From contig NZ_LNQC01000082.1 of assembly GCF_001651855.1 (NCBI RefSeq), positions 345 to 64,344 on the forward strand: a stretch of 64,000 nt of DNA, given 5' to 3'. This document shows, piece after piece, positions 1 through 7,270 of the stretch. Below the pieces are notes generated by a model. The model searched no databases. It saw only the letters and a list, made by a program, of their open reading frames with translations, and was not told where the DNA came from. This stretch comes from Sinorhizobium americanum. GTDB lineage: Bacteria; Pseudomonadota; Alphaproteobacteria; Rhizobiales; Rhizobiaceae. Positions within the stretch are counted from its first letter, which is position 1, and every line of letters starts with the position of its first letter. The position numbers and the translations under genes are program-made.

Positions 1-55
1 GTGAGACAGAAGTCGTCCTCTCGGTCGCGGACCGGTCGGAGGATGAAAAGGCTCC

Positions 56-373
56 TTAAAATGTGCTTGTGCCGTTCGAATGCGGAACCACGGGGTCTTT
101 GGTTCGCATCCCCTCAAGGCGAGGGATTCGCAGTCGACTTGCCGTCGTGTCGCTTGGGCAAGTGCCGATCGTCTCGAGTGGGTGGACGACGGAAATCCAT
201 TTCGAACGCATCGGAAGTCCGCTTAGCGGCACATTCCGGAATTTGAATGATGCCATATCGCAACTCGCCAAAACTGCAGCGTCAAAGTCGATCAATTTCT
301 GCATATCGCGGATGAGCGTATCCACGACGGCGCGTCTTGGCGAGGAGAGCCCCTTCGTGGCGTGATCTCTCAC
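56..373 (-). CDS. Small hypothetical protein, third gene of an RHH operon
   Basis: A 105-residue reading frame starting with GTG. Its start overlaps the stop of the upstream ribbon-helix-helix gene by four bases (GTGA), which suggests translational coupling. I recognise no domain. The first 60 or so residues look like an ordinary soluble protein (start VRDHATKGLSSPRRAVVDT). The C-terminal third is encoded by a dispersed palindromic repeat found at two other places in this window, so the original C-terminus may have been replaced when the repeat was inserted. It could also be a non-coding shadow; the coupling to the gene in front is the main support. Confidence 0.35.
   Translation of the reverse strand: MRDHATKGLSSPRRAVVDTLIRDMQKLIDFDAAVLASCDMASFKFRNVPLSGLPMRSKWISVVHPLETIGTCPSDTTASRLRIPRLEGMRTKDPVVPHSNGTSTF
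101..187 (+). repeat. Dispersed palindromic repeat, copy 1
   Basis: First of three diverged copies (others near 43389 and 56371). The core is an imperfect hairpin in which CGCATCCC pairs with GGGATTCG around the loop CTCAAGGCGA. It is followed by a second conserved block around GATCGTCTC and, in copies 1 and 2, a GTGGGTGGA end. The layout resembles rhizobial intergenic mosaic elements (RIME-like), but I cannot name the family from sequence alone. Confidence 0.55.
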
Positions 374-537
374 GCATTCCCCTTTGTCTCGCTACCTTCG
401 TCCAGCTCGTGGAAGGGCAGAAAGCCGTACTGCTCCATCCACTCGCGAATGATAAGGCGGATCAGCTCGTCCCGCGTCATCTCAAGTTCTTCGCAGGCGA
501 CAGCGATCGCCTTCTCGACGTCGTCATCGAAGGTCAT
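370..537 (-). CDS. Small ribbon-helix-helix-like protein, copy 1
   Basis: A 55-residue protein starting MTFDDDVEKAIAVACEELEM. The pattern of a short beta strand, an amphipathic helix (VEKAIAVACEELEM), TRDELIRLIIREW and an acidic tail is that of a ribbon-helix-helix/CopG-like DNA-binding protein. A close paralogue lies at 34612-34785 and shares the TRxELIRLIIREW core and a DEGSETxGxA tail. It sits in a minus-strand operon: the 70-residue gene ends 20 bases upstream and the next gene overlaps its stop by four bases. The ribosome binding site before this ATG is weak. Its role could be autoregulator or antitoxin-like; no toxin is recognisable next to it. Confidence 0.7.
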   Translation of the reverse strand: MTFDDDVEKAIAVACEELEMTRDELIRLIIREWMEQYGFLPFHELDEGSETKGNA

Positions 538-557
538 CGGAGTAAACTTTCAGCGTG

Positions 558-770
558 CTAATGCCGTGAGCCACCACTCGAGACGATGCCCTTGCTTACG
601 AGCCACGCCTCGAACGTGCCCGGGCACCCCTCGTGAGCCCACATCCCGCGATACGAGAAGCCAAGGCCATGGGAGCCGCGCCCAATGGCGCTGAAACCTT
701 CCTCGGTGAGGCGTTCGGGTCCACCTGCCTTGATCTCGGGATGCTTCTTCTTCGCCCTTCTGATTTTCAC
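558..770 (-). CDS. Hypothetical 70-residue basic protein
   Basis: Starts at GTG, chosen because a full Shine-Dalgarno AGGAGG lies seven bases upstream. The protein begins MKIRRAKKKHPEIKAGGPER and has a glycine- and aromatic-rich middle (GLGFSYRGMWAHEGCPGTF). No membrane segment or signal peptide is visible and I do not recognise the family. It is the first gene of a probable three-gene minus-strand operon with the RHH-like gene and the gene at 56-373. The strong ribosome binding site is the main reason to believe it is translated. Confidence 0.55.
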   Translation of the reverse strand: MKIRRAKKKHPEIKAGGPERLTEEGFSAIGRGSHGLGFSYRGMWAHEGCPGTFEAWLVSKGIVSSGGSRH

Positions 771-876
771 TGCCTGTCCTCCTACGCAGTACCACCGAGG
801 GGACTCAGGGTGTCACAGCACAGGTTGCAGTCAAGGATTAGCGACGCCACCCAATTGGGGTAATGGGGCGCTCTGG

Positions 877-895
877 ATGGAACCGTTTGCAGGCT
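877..895 (+). repeat. 19-bp direct repeat, left copy
   Basis: ATGGAACCGTTTGCAGGCT, matching 18 of 19 bases at 1702-1720. In both copies a CATA follows at the same distance and a CTGGAGG follows about 30 bases on, so the similarity is about 50 bp long. It lies upstream of the peroxiredoxin-like gene and could be a promoter or operator region; GGAAC resembles an ECF-type -35 element but no GTT -10 follows at the right spacing. Confidence 0.5.
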
Positions 896-1014
896 GCCGG
901 CATAGTAAGAACGGAAAGCTGGAGGTGAGCCGTATCGGGTGAATTCCCCGCATGATCCGTGTGTCGTGATATGATGCAGTGCCTTTCCTGACTGGCATGG
1001 GCGAGGAGGTTGTT

Positions 1015-1656
1015 ATGTCCAAGAACAGTGCCAACCGCCCGCTACAGCCGGGCGACCTAGCTCCAAATGTCGTGCTCGATGCGATCTCGCGCGAAGGCAA
1101 GATCGCGCTCGATGACTTTCGTGGCCGTAGCCCAGCGTTGATCGGCTTGTTTCGCGGCCTGCATTGCCCGTTCTGCCGTCGCCATGTTGCCGTGATGGCG
1201 CAACTTAAGCCGGCGCTGCGTGCGAAAGGCGTCGAATGCCTCGCGGTCGTCAATACGCCCGTCGAGCGCGCACGACTGTATTTTCATTACCACCCTGTGC
1301 CCGATCTTCTTGCTGCATCCGACCCGGTAAGGGCCTCGCACCAAGCTTTCGGCTTGCAGGAAGTCGGGGTGGACGAGCTCACGGCGATAAGGTTCCATTT
1401 GCCCGGCGAGTTGCCGGAGCAGATGGACGTCATGGCCATGAATGAGTTTCTGAACAGGAAGGAAGGATATGAGATTACCGAGGCTGATCAGCAGATGATG
1501 GCCGGTCGGGCCCAGCTTGTGGGTCAGTTCCTGATCGATCGGGAGGGCATCGTACGCTGGAGCTTCATTGAAGTTCTGGAGCCCGGGCTCCACACGTTTG
1601 AGCCACCAAATCGCGAGGAATTGGTGTTGGCAGCCTCCGAAGTCGCACATCGATAA
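1015..1656 (+). CDS. Peroxiredoxin-like (AhpC/TSA) family protein
   Basis: A 213-residue thioredoxin-fold protein. The start at 1015 (MSKNSANRPLQPGDLAPN) is preferred over the in-frame start at 979 because GAGGAGG sits about ten bases before it. The redox motif is at residues 50-58: LHCPFCRRH, a CxxC arrangement typical of the peroxiredoxin-like AhpC/TSA group rather than a classical 2-Cys AhpC. The expected role is cytoplasmic thiol-dependent peroxide or disulfide reduction. There is no partner reductase nearby. It is flanked on both sides by a 19-bp direct repeat. Function beyond the fold is not determined. Confidence 0.85.
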   Translation: MSKNSANRPLQPGDLAPNVVLDAISREGKIALDDFRGRSPALIGLFRGLHCPFCRRHVAVMAQLKPALRAKGVECLAVVNTPVERARLYFHYHPVPDLLAASDPVRASHQAFGLQEVGVDELTAIRFHLPGELPEQMDVMAMNEFLNRKEGYEITEADQQMMAGRAQLVGQFLIDREGIVRWSFIEVLEPGLHTFEPPNREELVLAASEVAHR

Positions 1657-1701
1657 GCCCTGCCGATGCTATCCGCTGGTGCTGTCGGCACTGATGTCTG
1701 A

Positions 1702-1720
1702 ATGGAACCGTTTGCCGGCT
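1702..1720 (+). repeat. 19-bp direct repeat, right copy
   Basis: ATGGAACCGTTTGCCGGCT, the second copy of the repeat at 877-895. It lies between the peroxiredoxin-like gene and the broken adenylate cyclase, in the position where a promoter for the cyclase would be expected. Confidence 0.5.
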
Positions 1721-1773
1721 CGGCGCATAAGTGCAGGCGCAGGGCTGGAGGCCTTTTTTTGCGGACAATTCCA

Positions 1774-2996
1774 ATGCGCCTGCTTGACGTTCTTGGCTAC
1801 GGCGCCGGACTCTATCCGAGAAACATTGCCAGACGACTTCGCGTCCTCAATATCACGTGTTGGGGCACGGCCCTCGTTTGGTTAGGTTTCGCGACCCACT
1901 ATCTGACGGACTTCAAGCTCCGCACGGTCGTCATCGGGCATTGCAGTTCTTCTGTTCGGCGTTCCACTTCTCCATCGCGTTGGACCGAACGCTGGCGCTG
2001 TCGCGTTTCTCTTCGTGAGTTACCCCGGAATTTTTGTCGTTTGCCTCTTGGTCGGTACCGATAGCGGCATGCAAATGGAGTATTTGGCATTTGCTGCGGG
2101 CGCGGTGTTAGTTCTAGGTGTGGAACCCATCGCACCCCCACTTATAGTCGGAATTTTTTCCCTGGCATTCATCCTGGCTCTGGAAATCTTTGCTCCCCAC
2201 AACAGCGGTTTGCTATCCGAGACAGAAATGTTGGGCGTCTTCATCGCGGTTGTGACTGCCACCACGACAATCGTGTTCGCCGTCGTGTTCTATGCGGTTC
2301 GGGAAGCCGCGCGATCCGAGGCAAATCGCAGAGTTTGAATATGCGCGATCCGAGTCATTGCTGACGAACGTCCTGCCTGCAGCGATTGCAGATCGGCTGA
2401 GGTGCGGTGCCACACAGGTGATTGCCGACAAGCACGAGGACGCTTCGATACTTTTCGCCGACATGGCAGGGTTCACCGCCGAGGCCAGCCAAACTTCGCC
2501 CGTCCAACTTGTCGAATTTCTCAACGAGGTTTTCACTGTCTTTGATCAGCTGGTTGAGCGCCATGGCCTGGAGAAGATCAAAACCACGGGCGACAACTAC
2601 ATGGTTGTCAGCGGCATGCCCGTGGCGCGGCCGGATAACGCCGCTGCCCTGGTTCGTCTTGGAATCGAAATGCTCGATGCTGCCAGCCGATTGCATGATC
2701 CGCATGGGCGCGCCGTGTCGATTCGCATCGGCATAGCCAGCGGCACGGTTGTCGCAGGCGTCGTGGGAGTGAAGAAGTTCTTTTATGATGTCTGGGGCGA
2801 TGCGGTGAATGTGGCATCGCGTATGGAGACCACAGGCGTGCCCGGCCGCATTCAAGTTTCTCCTGAGACCTACACGCAGTTATGCCATCAATTCGAGTTC
2901 GAATGTCGGGGACCTGTCGATGTTAAGGGCAAGGGCAAGATAACGACATGGCTCCTGGTCGGAGCAAAAGCCGAGAATGTTCGAACGGTTAGCTGA
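1774..2996 (+). pseudogene. Class III adenylate/guanylate cyclase, two frameshifts
   Basis: Reading continues through three frames. The N-terminus starts MRLLDVLGYGAGLYPR. After about base 1939 the frame shifts and the membrane domain continues (IAVLLFGVPLLHRVGPNAGA, then several hydrophobic segments to REAARSEA). After about base 2325 it shifts again into the catalytic domain. Both shifts fit single-base insertions. The cyclase domain itself is complete: ILFADMAGFT (first metal Asp), KIKTTGDNYM (substrate Lys and second Asp) and VWGDAVNVASRMETTG (base-recognition Asp, transition-state Asn and Arg). Known relatives are membrane-anchored cyclases making cAMP. The 3' piece (2292-2996) could still be expressed as a soluble cyclase domain, but nothing shows that it is. 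Confidence 0.8.
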
Positions 2997-3183
2997 TTTG
3001 CTATAGTGGGTCACCTCTTTCGACGCGCCACTTATCGTGAGGACCACTGGGCGCAAAGAAGAGGTTTTTAAGATCGCATAATGTATCGACTGGAACGCTC
3101 CAGTGCCGGAAGCCTCCATTGACCCTGATGCACCCGCTGGGCCGTCCGACTGTTCGGCTTGTTATTTCCTTCTTTGATGCTAT

Positions 3184-3203
3184 ATGTAGGTAACTACCTA
3201 CAT
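3184..3203 (+). promoter_or_regulatory. Palindromic operator of the VapBC-like module
   Basis: ATGTAGGTA-AC-TACCTACAT, a perfect inverted repeat with 9-bp arms. It starts 31 bases before the antitoxin start codon and ends just before the GGAGG ribosome binding site, where an autorepressing antitoxin or antitoxin-toxin complex would bind. The role is inferred from position and symmetry. Confidence 0.6.
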
Positions 3204-3214
3204 GGAGGTGAGTC

Positions 3215-3469
3215 GTGGGCATTACGACCCTTTCCAGCCGAGAGCTGAACCACGACGTGAGCAGCGCCAAGAAGGCGGCAAAAAGCGGTCCGGTCATCAT
3301 CACGGATCGCGGCAAACCTTCCCATGTGCTCATGACCTACAATGAATTTGAGCGCTTGACCGGCAAGCACCGCAGTCTTGTCGAGGCACTCGCCATGCCT
3401 GGCCTCTCGGGGATCGATTTCGAGCCGCACCGCGTTGAAATCAGTCCGCGCGAAGTGGACTTGTCTTGA
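3215..3469 (+). CDS. Phd/YefM (VapB-type) antitoxin
   Basis: An 84-residue protein starting at GTG, with GGAGG eight bases upstream. The N-terminal half is a Phd/YefM fold: TLSSRELNHDVSSAKKAAK, then GPVIITDRGKPSHVLMTYNEF, the usual DNA-binding and dimerisation part of these antitoxins. The C-terminal tail (about residues 50-84) would be the toxin-binding segment. It overlaps the toxin gene by four bases and is preceded by a palindrome that probably serves for autoregulation. Confidence 0.85.
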   Translation: MGITTLSSRELNHDVSSAKKAAKSGPVIITDRGKPSHVLMTYNEFERLTGKHRSLVEALAMPGLSGIDFEPHRVEISPREVDLS

Positions 3470-3888
3470 GATACCTGCTCGGTACCAACGTCGTTTCCGA
3501 ACTGCGCAAAATCGGTGACGGCAAAGCCGATGCTAATGTGGTCGCATGGATCGGAGCGGAGGATGCATCGCGCTTCTTCCTTTCGGCCATCACAATCCTC
3601 GAACTGGAGCGGGGCGTACTCGGGATCCAGCGCCGAGACGCCGCACAAGGCGCCCGGTTGCGTTCTTGGCTCGACAGTTATGTGCGTCCGGAATTCGTAG
3701 ACCGTATTCTGCCGGTTAACGATGCGGTTGCCACACGTTGCGCGCACCTGCACATCCCGGACCGGCGTAATGAGGCCGACGCGCTGATTGCGGCGACGGC
3801 TCTGGTTCACGACATGATCGTTGTGACACGAAACACCAGAGACTTCGAAGGCACCGGCGTCGTTATCGTCGATCCCTGGCAGGGCTGA
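3466..3888 (+). CDS. VapC-like PIN-domain toxin with first catalytic Asp replaced by Gly
   Basis: A 140-residue PIN-domain protein starting at TTG in a TTGA overlap with the antitoxin stop. PIN ribonucleases use four acidic residues. Here the first motif, normally LLDTNVVSEL, reads LLGTNVVSEL: codon 6 is GGT instead of GAT or GAC. The other acidic positions are present (ITILELERG, RNEADALIAATA, RNTRDFEGTG). VapC toxins cleave RNA such as tRNA; loss of the first Asp normally abolishes activity, so this toxin is probably inactive. Length and C-terminus (VIVDPWQG) are normal. A relic of a related vapC tail lies at 56257. Confidence 0.85.
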   Translation: MRYLLGTNVVSELRKIGDGKADANVVAWIGAEDASRFFLSAITILELERGVLGIQRRDAAQGARLRSWLDSYVRPEFVDRILPVNDAVATRCAHLHIPDRRNEADALIAATALVHDMIVVTRNTRDFEGTGVVIVDPWQG

Positions 3889-3893
3889 CCGTT

Positions 3894-4262
3894 TCAGTTC
3901 CACCCGAATACAAGCGGTTCCGCCGAGCTTGATTGCTGGGTCGCCGGATCGAATCCAGCGATGACGGCGGACACAGCCTGATATTCTTCCGCGGCCAGTG
4001 AAAACCGCTCTCGGAGAGTGGCATTGCTTGCCTTCTTGCTTGAAATCGGAACGCGACTTGTCACGCCCAACATATTTCACGATGCGTACAGTTTTTCCGG
4101 CGATGGATGGGAAAGCGGTGACGTCGCGCACCAACATGATAGCGCCGAGATTGGTGATGTCGAATCGGCCTTCGAGGTGGTCGAGAAGGAAGCCGGCATC
4201 GACCATCTTTCGAATGATCTCCTGAGGACTTTTCGGCTTGGGGTCGCCCGTCAGATCGTAGA
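3894..4262 (-). pseudogene. Remnant of a COG2865 (AlbA_2/AAA_4) regulator, C-terminal part
   Basis: The conceptual protein reads YDLTGDPKPKSPQEIIRKM, then VDAGFLLDHLEGRFDITNLG, MLVRDVTAFPSIAGKTVRIV and KYVGRDKSRSDFKQEGKQ. This is characteristic of the region following the AlbA_2 domain in COG2865 ATP-binding/transcriptional-regulator proteins. In another frame the C-terminal helices appear (LRERFSLAAEEYQAVSAVI, ending VFGWN). The N-terminal AlbA_2 domain is absent and at least one frameshift is needed. It is a truncated, frameshifted remnant ending only five bases after the vapC stop on the opposite strand. Confidence 0.6.
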
Positions 4263-4446
4263 TGGGGGTCCGGGTCGCGTCGGTTTAGAAGTGCGCAGGG
4301 GTCGTAGATCGGCATCGTGTGTCCTCGTTTTATCCCCCTTATATCAGATCCGGACGTTTCAGAACTTTGCGCCGCAAGGGAATCCGCAGAAATTTTGTAT
4401 AGAAAACAAAGCGATGCCGCTGAACATCCCGTACGGATTTTTATCC

Positions 4447-4690
4447 ACGTTTTGATGTCCTTCGCAAAGTTCGGGAAGATCGGGCCGTGGTGATCGCTGT
4501 CGGTCGTGGCGATGAACCGTCGCCTGATCTTCGGCCGCAGATCGTGTCGCGCATGAGGCGGCGAATCCTCTTGTGGTTGACGTGGAAGGCCACCGACAGA
4601 TCCGAGACCAGCGCGTTCGCCGAATACAAGCGCCTGATGGGTCCTGCGGAAGAATCGAGCCTGGTACGAGAACGCGGCAGCCGCAACCAT
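4447..4690 (-). mobile_element. IS3-family transposase (OrfB) remnant
   Basis: In one frame FHVNHKRIRRLMRD and in the next DLRPKIRRRFIATTDSDHHG followed by PIFPNFAKDIKT. This is the stretch just before the integrase core in IS3-family OrfB proteins. The DDE core is missing, there is a frameshift between the two parts, and no terminal inverted repeats are visible. The remnant abuts the end of the rhamnose operon and probably marks an old rearrangement point at the left edge of the galactoglucan cluster. Confidence 0.65.
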
Positions 4691-4726
4691 TTCGTCGTCG
4701 CGTCTCCGCGACCTACCGCTTCGACT

Positions 4727-5629
4727 TTACCTTGGATTGATCCGATTCTCTCGGACGAGCCGCCTGACGGACACCTCGACCGATTGCTGCCAGGCCGGCA
4801 AGGCCCGGCCGAATGCGTTAGTGAAGCTGTCGGTCGAGAGAGACGCGTTGGCAGGGCGCCGGGCTTTCGCCGGAAACTCCGCCGTCGTGACGTTGCGAAT
4901 ATCCGCCCACGGTCCGCCATAAACGCGGCTCACCGCAAGAACATGGCGGGCGAAATCGCCTCGGTTGACGGCGCCGGTGCCTGCCAGGTGGTAGAGGCCG
5001 AAAGCGGCACCGGGGCGTGGTTGGGCGAAAAAATCCGCGATGTCGAGCAGCGCCTCCGCAATATCGAGCGCCGAGGTCGGATTGCCGTATTGGTCCGATA
5101 CGATGGCGATCTCGTCGCAGTCCTCGGCGAGCCGCAGTATGGTCTTGACGAAATTCGTTCCGAAGGGGCTGTAAACCCAACTCGTGCGCAGGATGACATG
5201 CCGGGGATTTGCCGCAGCCACGGCCACTTCGCCGGCGAGTTTGGAGGCGCCGTAGACGCTCAGCGGCGCCGGTGCATCGCTCTCCACGTAGCTGCCCTTC
5301 CTGGCGCCATCGAAGACGTAATCTGTCGAGATATGGATGACCGGCACGCCCAGGCGGGCGGCCGCTTCGGCCACGGCACCGGCGCCGGCAGCATTGATCG
5401 CGAAGGCCAGGCCCGGGTCGTCCTCGGCCGCGTCGACGGCGGTATAGGCGGCCGCTGAAACGACGAGGTCGGGGCGGCTGCGTTCGATCGCCGGAAAGAT
5501 CGTTCCGGGCCGCGTCAGGTCGAGATGCGGGCGTCCGATCGAAACCACCTCGATACCGGGCAGCCCGAAAGCCTGCTCGGCCAAGCTGAGTGCGAGCTGC
5601 CCCATGCAGCCGGTCACCACCAGTCTCAC
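4727..5629 (-). CDS. rfbD: dTDP-4-dehydrorhamnose reductase (RfbD/RmlD; WgaJ position)
   Basis: A 300-residue short-chain dehydrogenase that makes dTDP-L-rhamnose, the last step of the pathway. It starts at GTG (MRLVVTGCMGQLALSLAEQA) in a GTGA overlap with the end of rfbB. Visible motifs are the NAD(P)-binding TGCMGQLA, ISTDYVFDG, the YGASKLAGE catalytic Tyr/Lys pair and RTSWVYSPFGTNFV, all standard for RmlD. It is the last gene of the minus-strand wga operon; the IS3 remnant follows. By position it matches wgaJ (expA10) of the S. meliloti galactoglucan cluster. Confidence 0.9.
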   Translation of the reverse strand: MRLVVTGCMGQLALSLAEQAFGLPGIEVVSIGRPHLDLTRPGTIFPAIERSRPDLVVSAAAYTAVDAAEDDPGLAFAINAAGAGAVAEAAARLGVPVIHISTDYVFDGARKGSYVESDAPAPLSVYGASKLAGEVAVAAANPRHVILRTSWVYSPFGTNFVKTILRLAEDCDEIAIVSDQYGNPTSALDIAEALLDIADFFAQPRPGAAFGLYHLAGTGAVNRGDFARHVLAVSRVYGGPWADIRNVTTAEFPAKARRPANASLSTDSFTNAFGRALPAWQQSVEVSVRRLVRENRINPR

Positions 5630-6696
5630 GACGCGCTCTGATATCGGCCGCCGAGGCGAGCGCCGGAATAGCGTTCCCGCCGGAGCGGTTCCCACCACCA
5701 CCTATTGGCGAGGTACCAGTTGATCGTGTCGCTCAGACCTGCCTCGAAGGGCCGGCTGGGTCTCCAGCCAAGTTCCCGCTCGATCTTCGAGGGGTCAATC
5801 GCATAGCGCCGGTCGTGGCCCGGCCGGTCGGAAACGAAGGCGATGAGATCCCTGTGGCTCCCGCCCCCCTTGCGCGACCGACGGCTGTCGAGGAGGTCGC
5901 AGATGCTCGTCACCACCGACAGGTTGCTGCGCTCCGCGCGGGCACCAATATTATAGCTTTCTCCCGGCCTGCCTCTTCTCATCACGAGCTCCAATGCGCG
6001 TGCATGATCCTCCACATGGAGCCAGTCCCGAACATTCGCACCCGTTCCGTAAAGCGGCAGCGGCCTGTCCTCGATGGCATTGAGGATGACGAGCGGGATC
6101 AGCTTCTCGGGGAAGTGATACGGGCCGTAATTGTTGGAGCAGTTGGAGAGCACGACCGGCAGACCATAGGTCTGGTGCCAGACCCGTGCGAAATGATCGG
6201 CCGCCGCCTTCGAAGCTGCATAGGGAGAGGAGGGCGCGTAGGCGCTCTCCTCAGAAAACACCCCATCGTCGAGGGGGAGGTCGCCGAAGACCTCGTCGGT
6301 CGACACATGGTGGAAGCGGAAGCGATCGCGCGCTTCGGATCCGAGTTCGGACCAGTAGCTGAGCGTCGCCGAGAGCAGTCGGACCGTGCCGACGACATTC
6401 GTTTCCGCAAAGACGTTCGGTCCCTCGATCGATCGGTCGACATGGCTTTCAGCCGCCAGGTGCATAACCGCTTCGACGCGCTCGCGGCGCATGATGTCCA
6501 GAAGCGCCTGCTCGTTGCAGATGTCTACCCGGTGGAAGGCATAGGTCGCTCGCCCTTCGACCGGCCTCAGCGAGGCGAGATTGCCGGCATAGGTGAGCTT
6601 GTCGACATTGACGACGCGCTCGGCCCCGCCTGCGACCAGATGCCGGCAGACCGCAGAGCCAATGAAGCCGGCACCGCCCGTGACCAGGACCCGCAT
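5626..6696 (-). CDS. rfbB: dTDP-glucose 4,6-dehydratase (RfbB/RmlB; WgaI position)
   Basis: A 356-residue extended SDR enzyme converting dTDP-glucose to dTDP-4-keto-6-deoxyglucose. The start at 6696 is chosen because GAGGAGG precedes it; a longer frame begins at 6735. Motifs: TGGAGFIGSAVCRHL for NAD binding, AAESHVDRSIEGP, HVSTDEVFGDLP with the catalytic Asp-Glu pair, YAASKAAADHF with Tyr/Lys, and SNCSNNYGPYHFPEKLIP. All four rhamnose genes lie together in the order A-C-B-D with overlapping or closely spaced starts. It matches wgaI (expA9). Confidence 0.93.
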   Translation of the reverse strand: MRVLVTGGAGFIGSAVCRHLVAGGAERVVNVDKLTYAGNLASLRPVEGRATYAFHRVDICNEQALLDIMRRERVEAVMHLAAESHVDRSIEGPNVFAETNVVGTVRLLSATLSYWSELGSEARDRFRFHHVSTDEVFGDLPLDDGVFSEESAYAPSSPYAASKAAADHFARVWHQTYGLPVVLSNCSNNYGPYHFPEKLIPLVILNAIEDRPLPLYGTGANVRDWLHVEDHARALELVMRRGRPGESYNIGARAERSNLSVVTSICDLLDSRRSRKGGGSHRDLIAFVSDRPGHDRRYAIDPSKIERELGWRPSRPFEAGLSDTINWYLANRWWWEPLRRERYSGARLGGRYQSAS

Positions 6697-6706
6697 CACT
6701 GCCTCC

Positions 6707-7270
6707 TCACCCCGGAAACTCGGAAAGCATGGCATCGGCCAGCAGCGGCGCGTTCCGATCCTTCGGAGACAGAATCAAGCGACCCGAGGGGACAGGCCAG
6801 TTCACGCAGATTTGCGGATCGTCGAACCGGATAGCCCGGTCATGCTCGGCCGAATAATGCTCGCTCACCTTGTAGAGGACCTCCGTCTCCGGTTCGAGGG
6901 TCACGAAACCGTGGGCGAAGCCGACCGGCACGAGGATCTGGTTCCAGTTCTCAGCCGAGAGTTCCAGCCCGACCCATTGCGCGAATGTCGGCGAGCCCCT
7001 GCAGATATCGACTGCGACATCGAACACGCGCCCGCGAACGACCCGGACGAGCTTTGCCTGAGCGCGGGGCGGAAGCTGGTAGTGCAGGCCGCGCAGCGTT
7101 CCGGCCTCGGCGGAATAGGAGTGATTGTCCTGCACGAAGGCGAGCTCGATGCCGTGGGCCGACAATATCTCGGCATTATAGGTTTCGGAAAAGAAGCCCC
7201 GCTCATCGGCGAACCTGCGCGGCACGATCTCCAGCACGCCGTCGAGGCCGAGCGCTCGTACCTCAAGCAT
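6707..7270 (-). CDS. rfbC: dTDP-4-dehydrorhamnose 3,5-epimerase (RfbC/RmlC; WgaH position)
   Basis: A 187-residue cupin enzyme. The start is the ATG that overlaps the rfbA stop by eight bases ([20 protein letters not shown]). Family motifs are clear: [28 protein letters not shown] with the catalytic His, VFDVAVDIR-like [15 protein letters not shown], and [12 protein letters not shown]. It epimerises dTDP-4-keto-6-deoxyglucose at C3 and C5. It stops ten bases before rfbB and matches wgaH (expA8). Confidence 0.92.
   Translation of the reverse strand: MLEVRALGLDGVLEIVPRRFADERGFFSETYNAEILSAHGIELAFVQDNHSYSAEAGTLRGLHYQLPPRAQAKLVRVVRGRVFDVAVDICRGSPTFAQWVGLELSAENWNQILVPVGFAHGFVTLEPETEVLYKVSEHYSAEHDRAIRFDDPQICVNWPVPSGRLILSPKDRNAPLLADAMLSEFPG

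Noticed and set aside
1-246. Plus-strand frame from the left edge
   Set aside because: Arginine/serine-rich shadow of the repeat and of the minus-strand operon; no ribosome binding site or domain.
879-905. Possible EcfG promoter at GGAAC before the peroxiredoxin-like gene
   Set aside because: At 16 or 17 bases from GGAAC there is GCAT or CATA, not a GTT element; kept only as a repeat.
5590-6834. Long plus-strand open frame of 414 codons
   Set aside because: Antisense to rfbB; high GC leaves the opposite strand open. No domain and no ribosome binding site.
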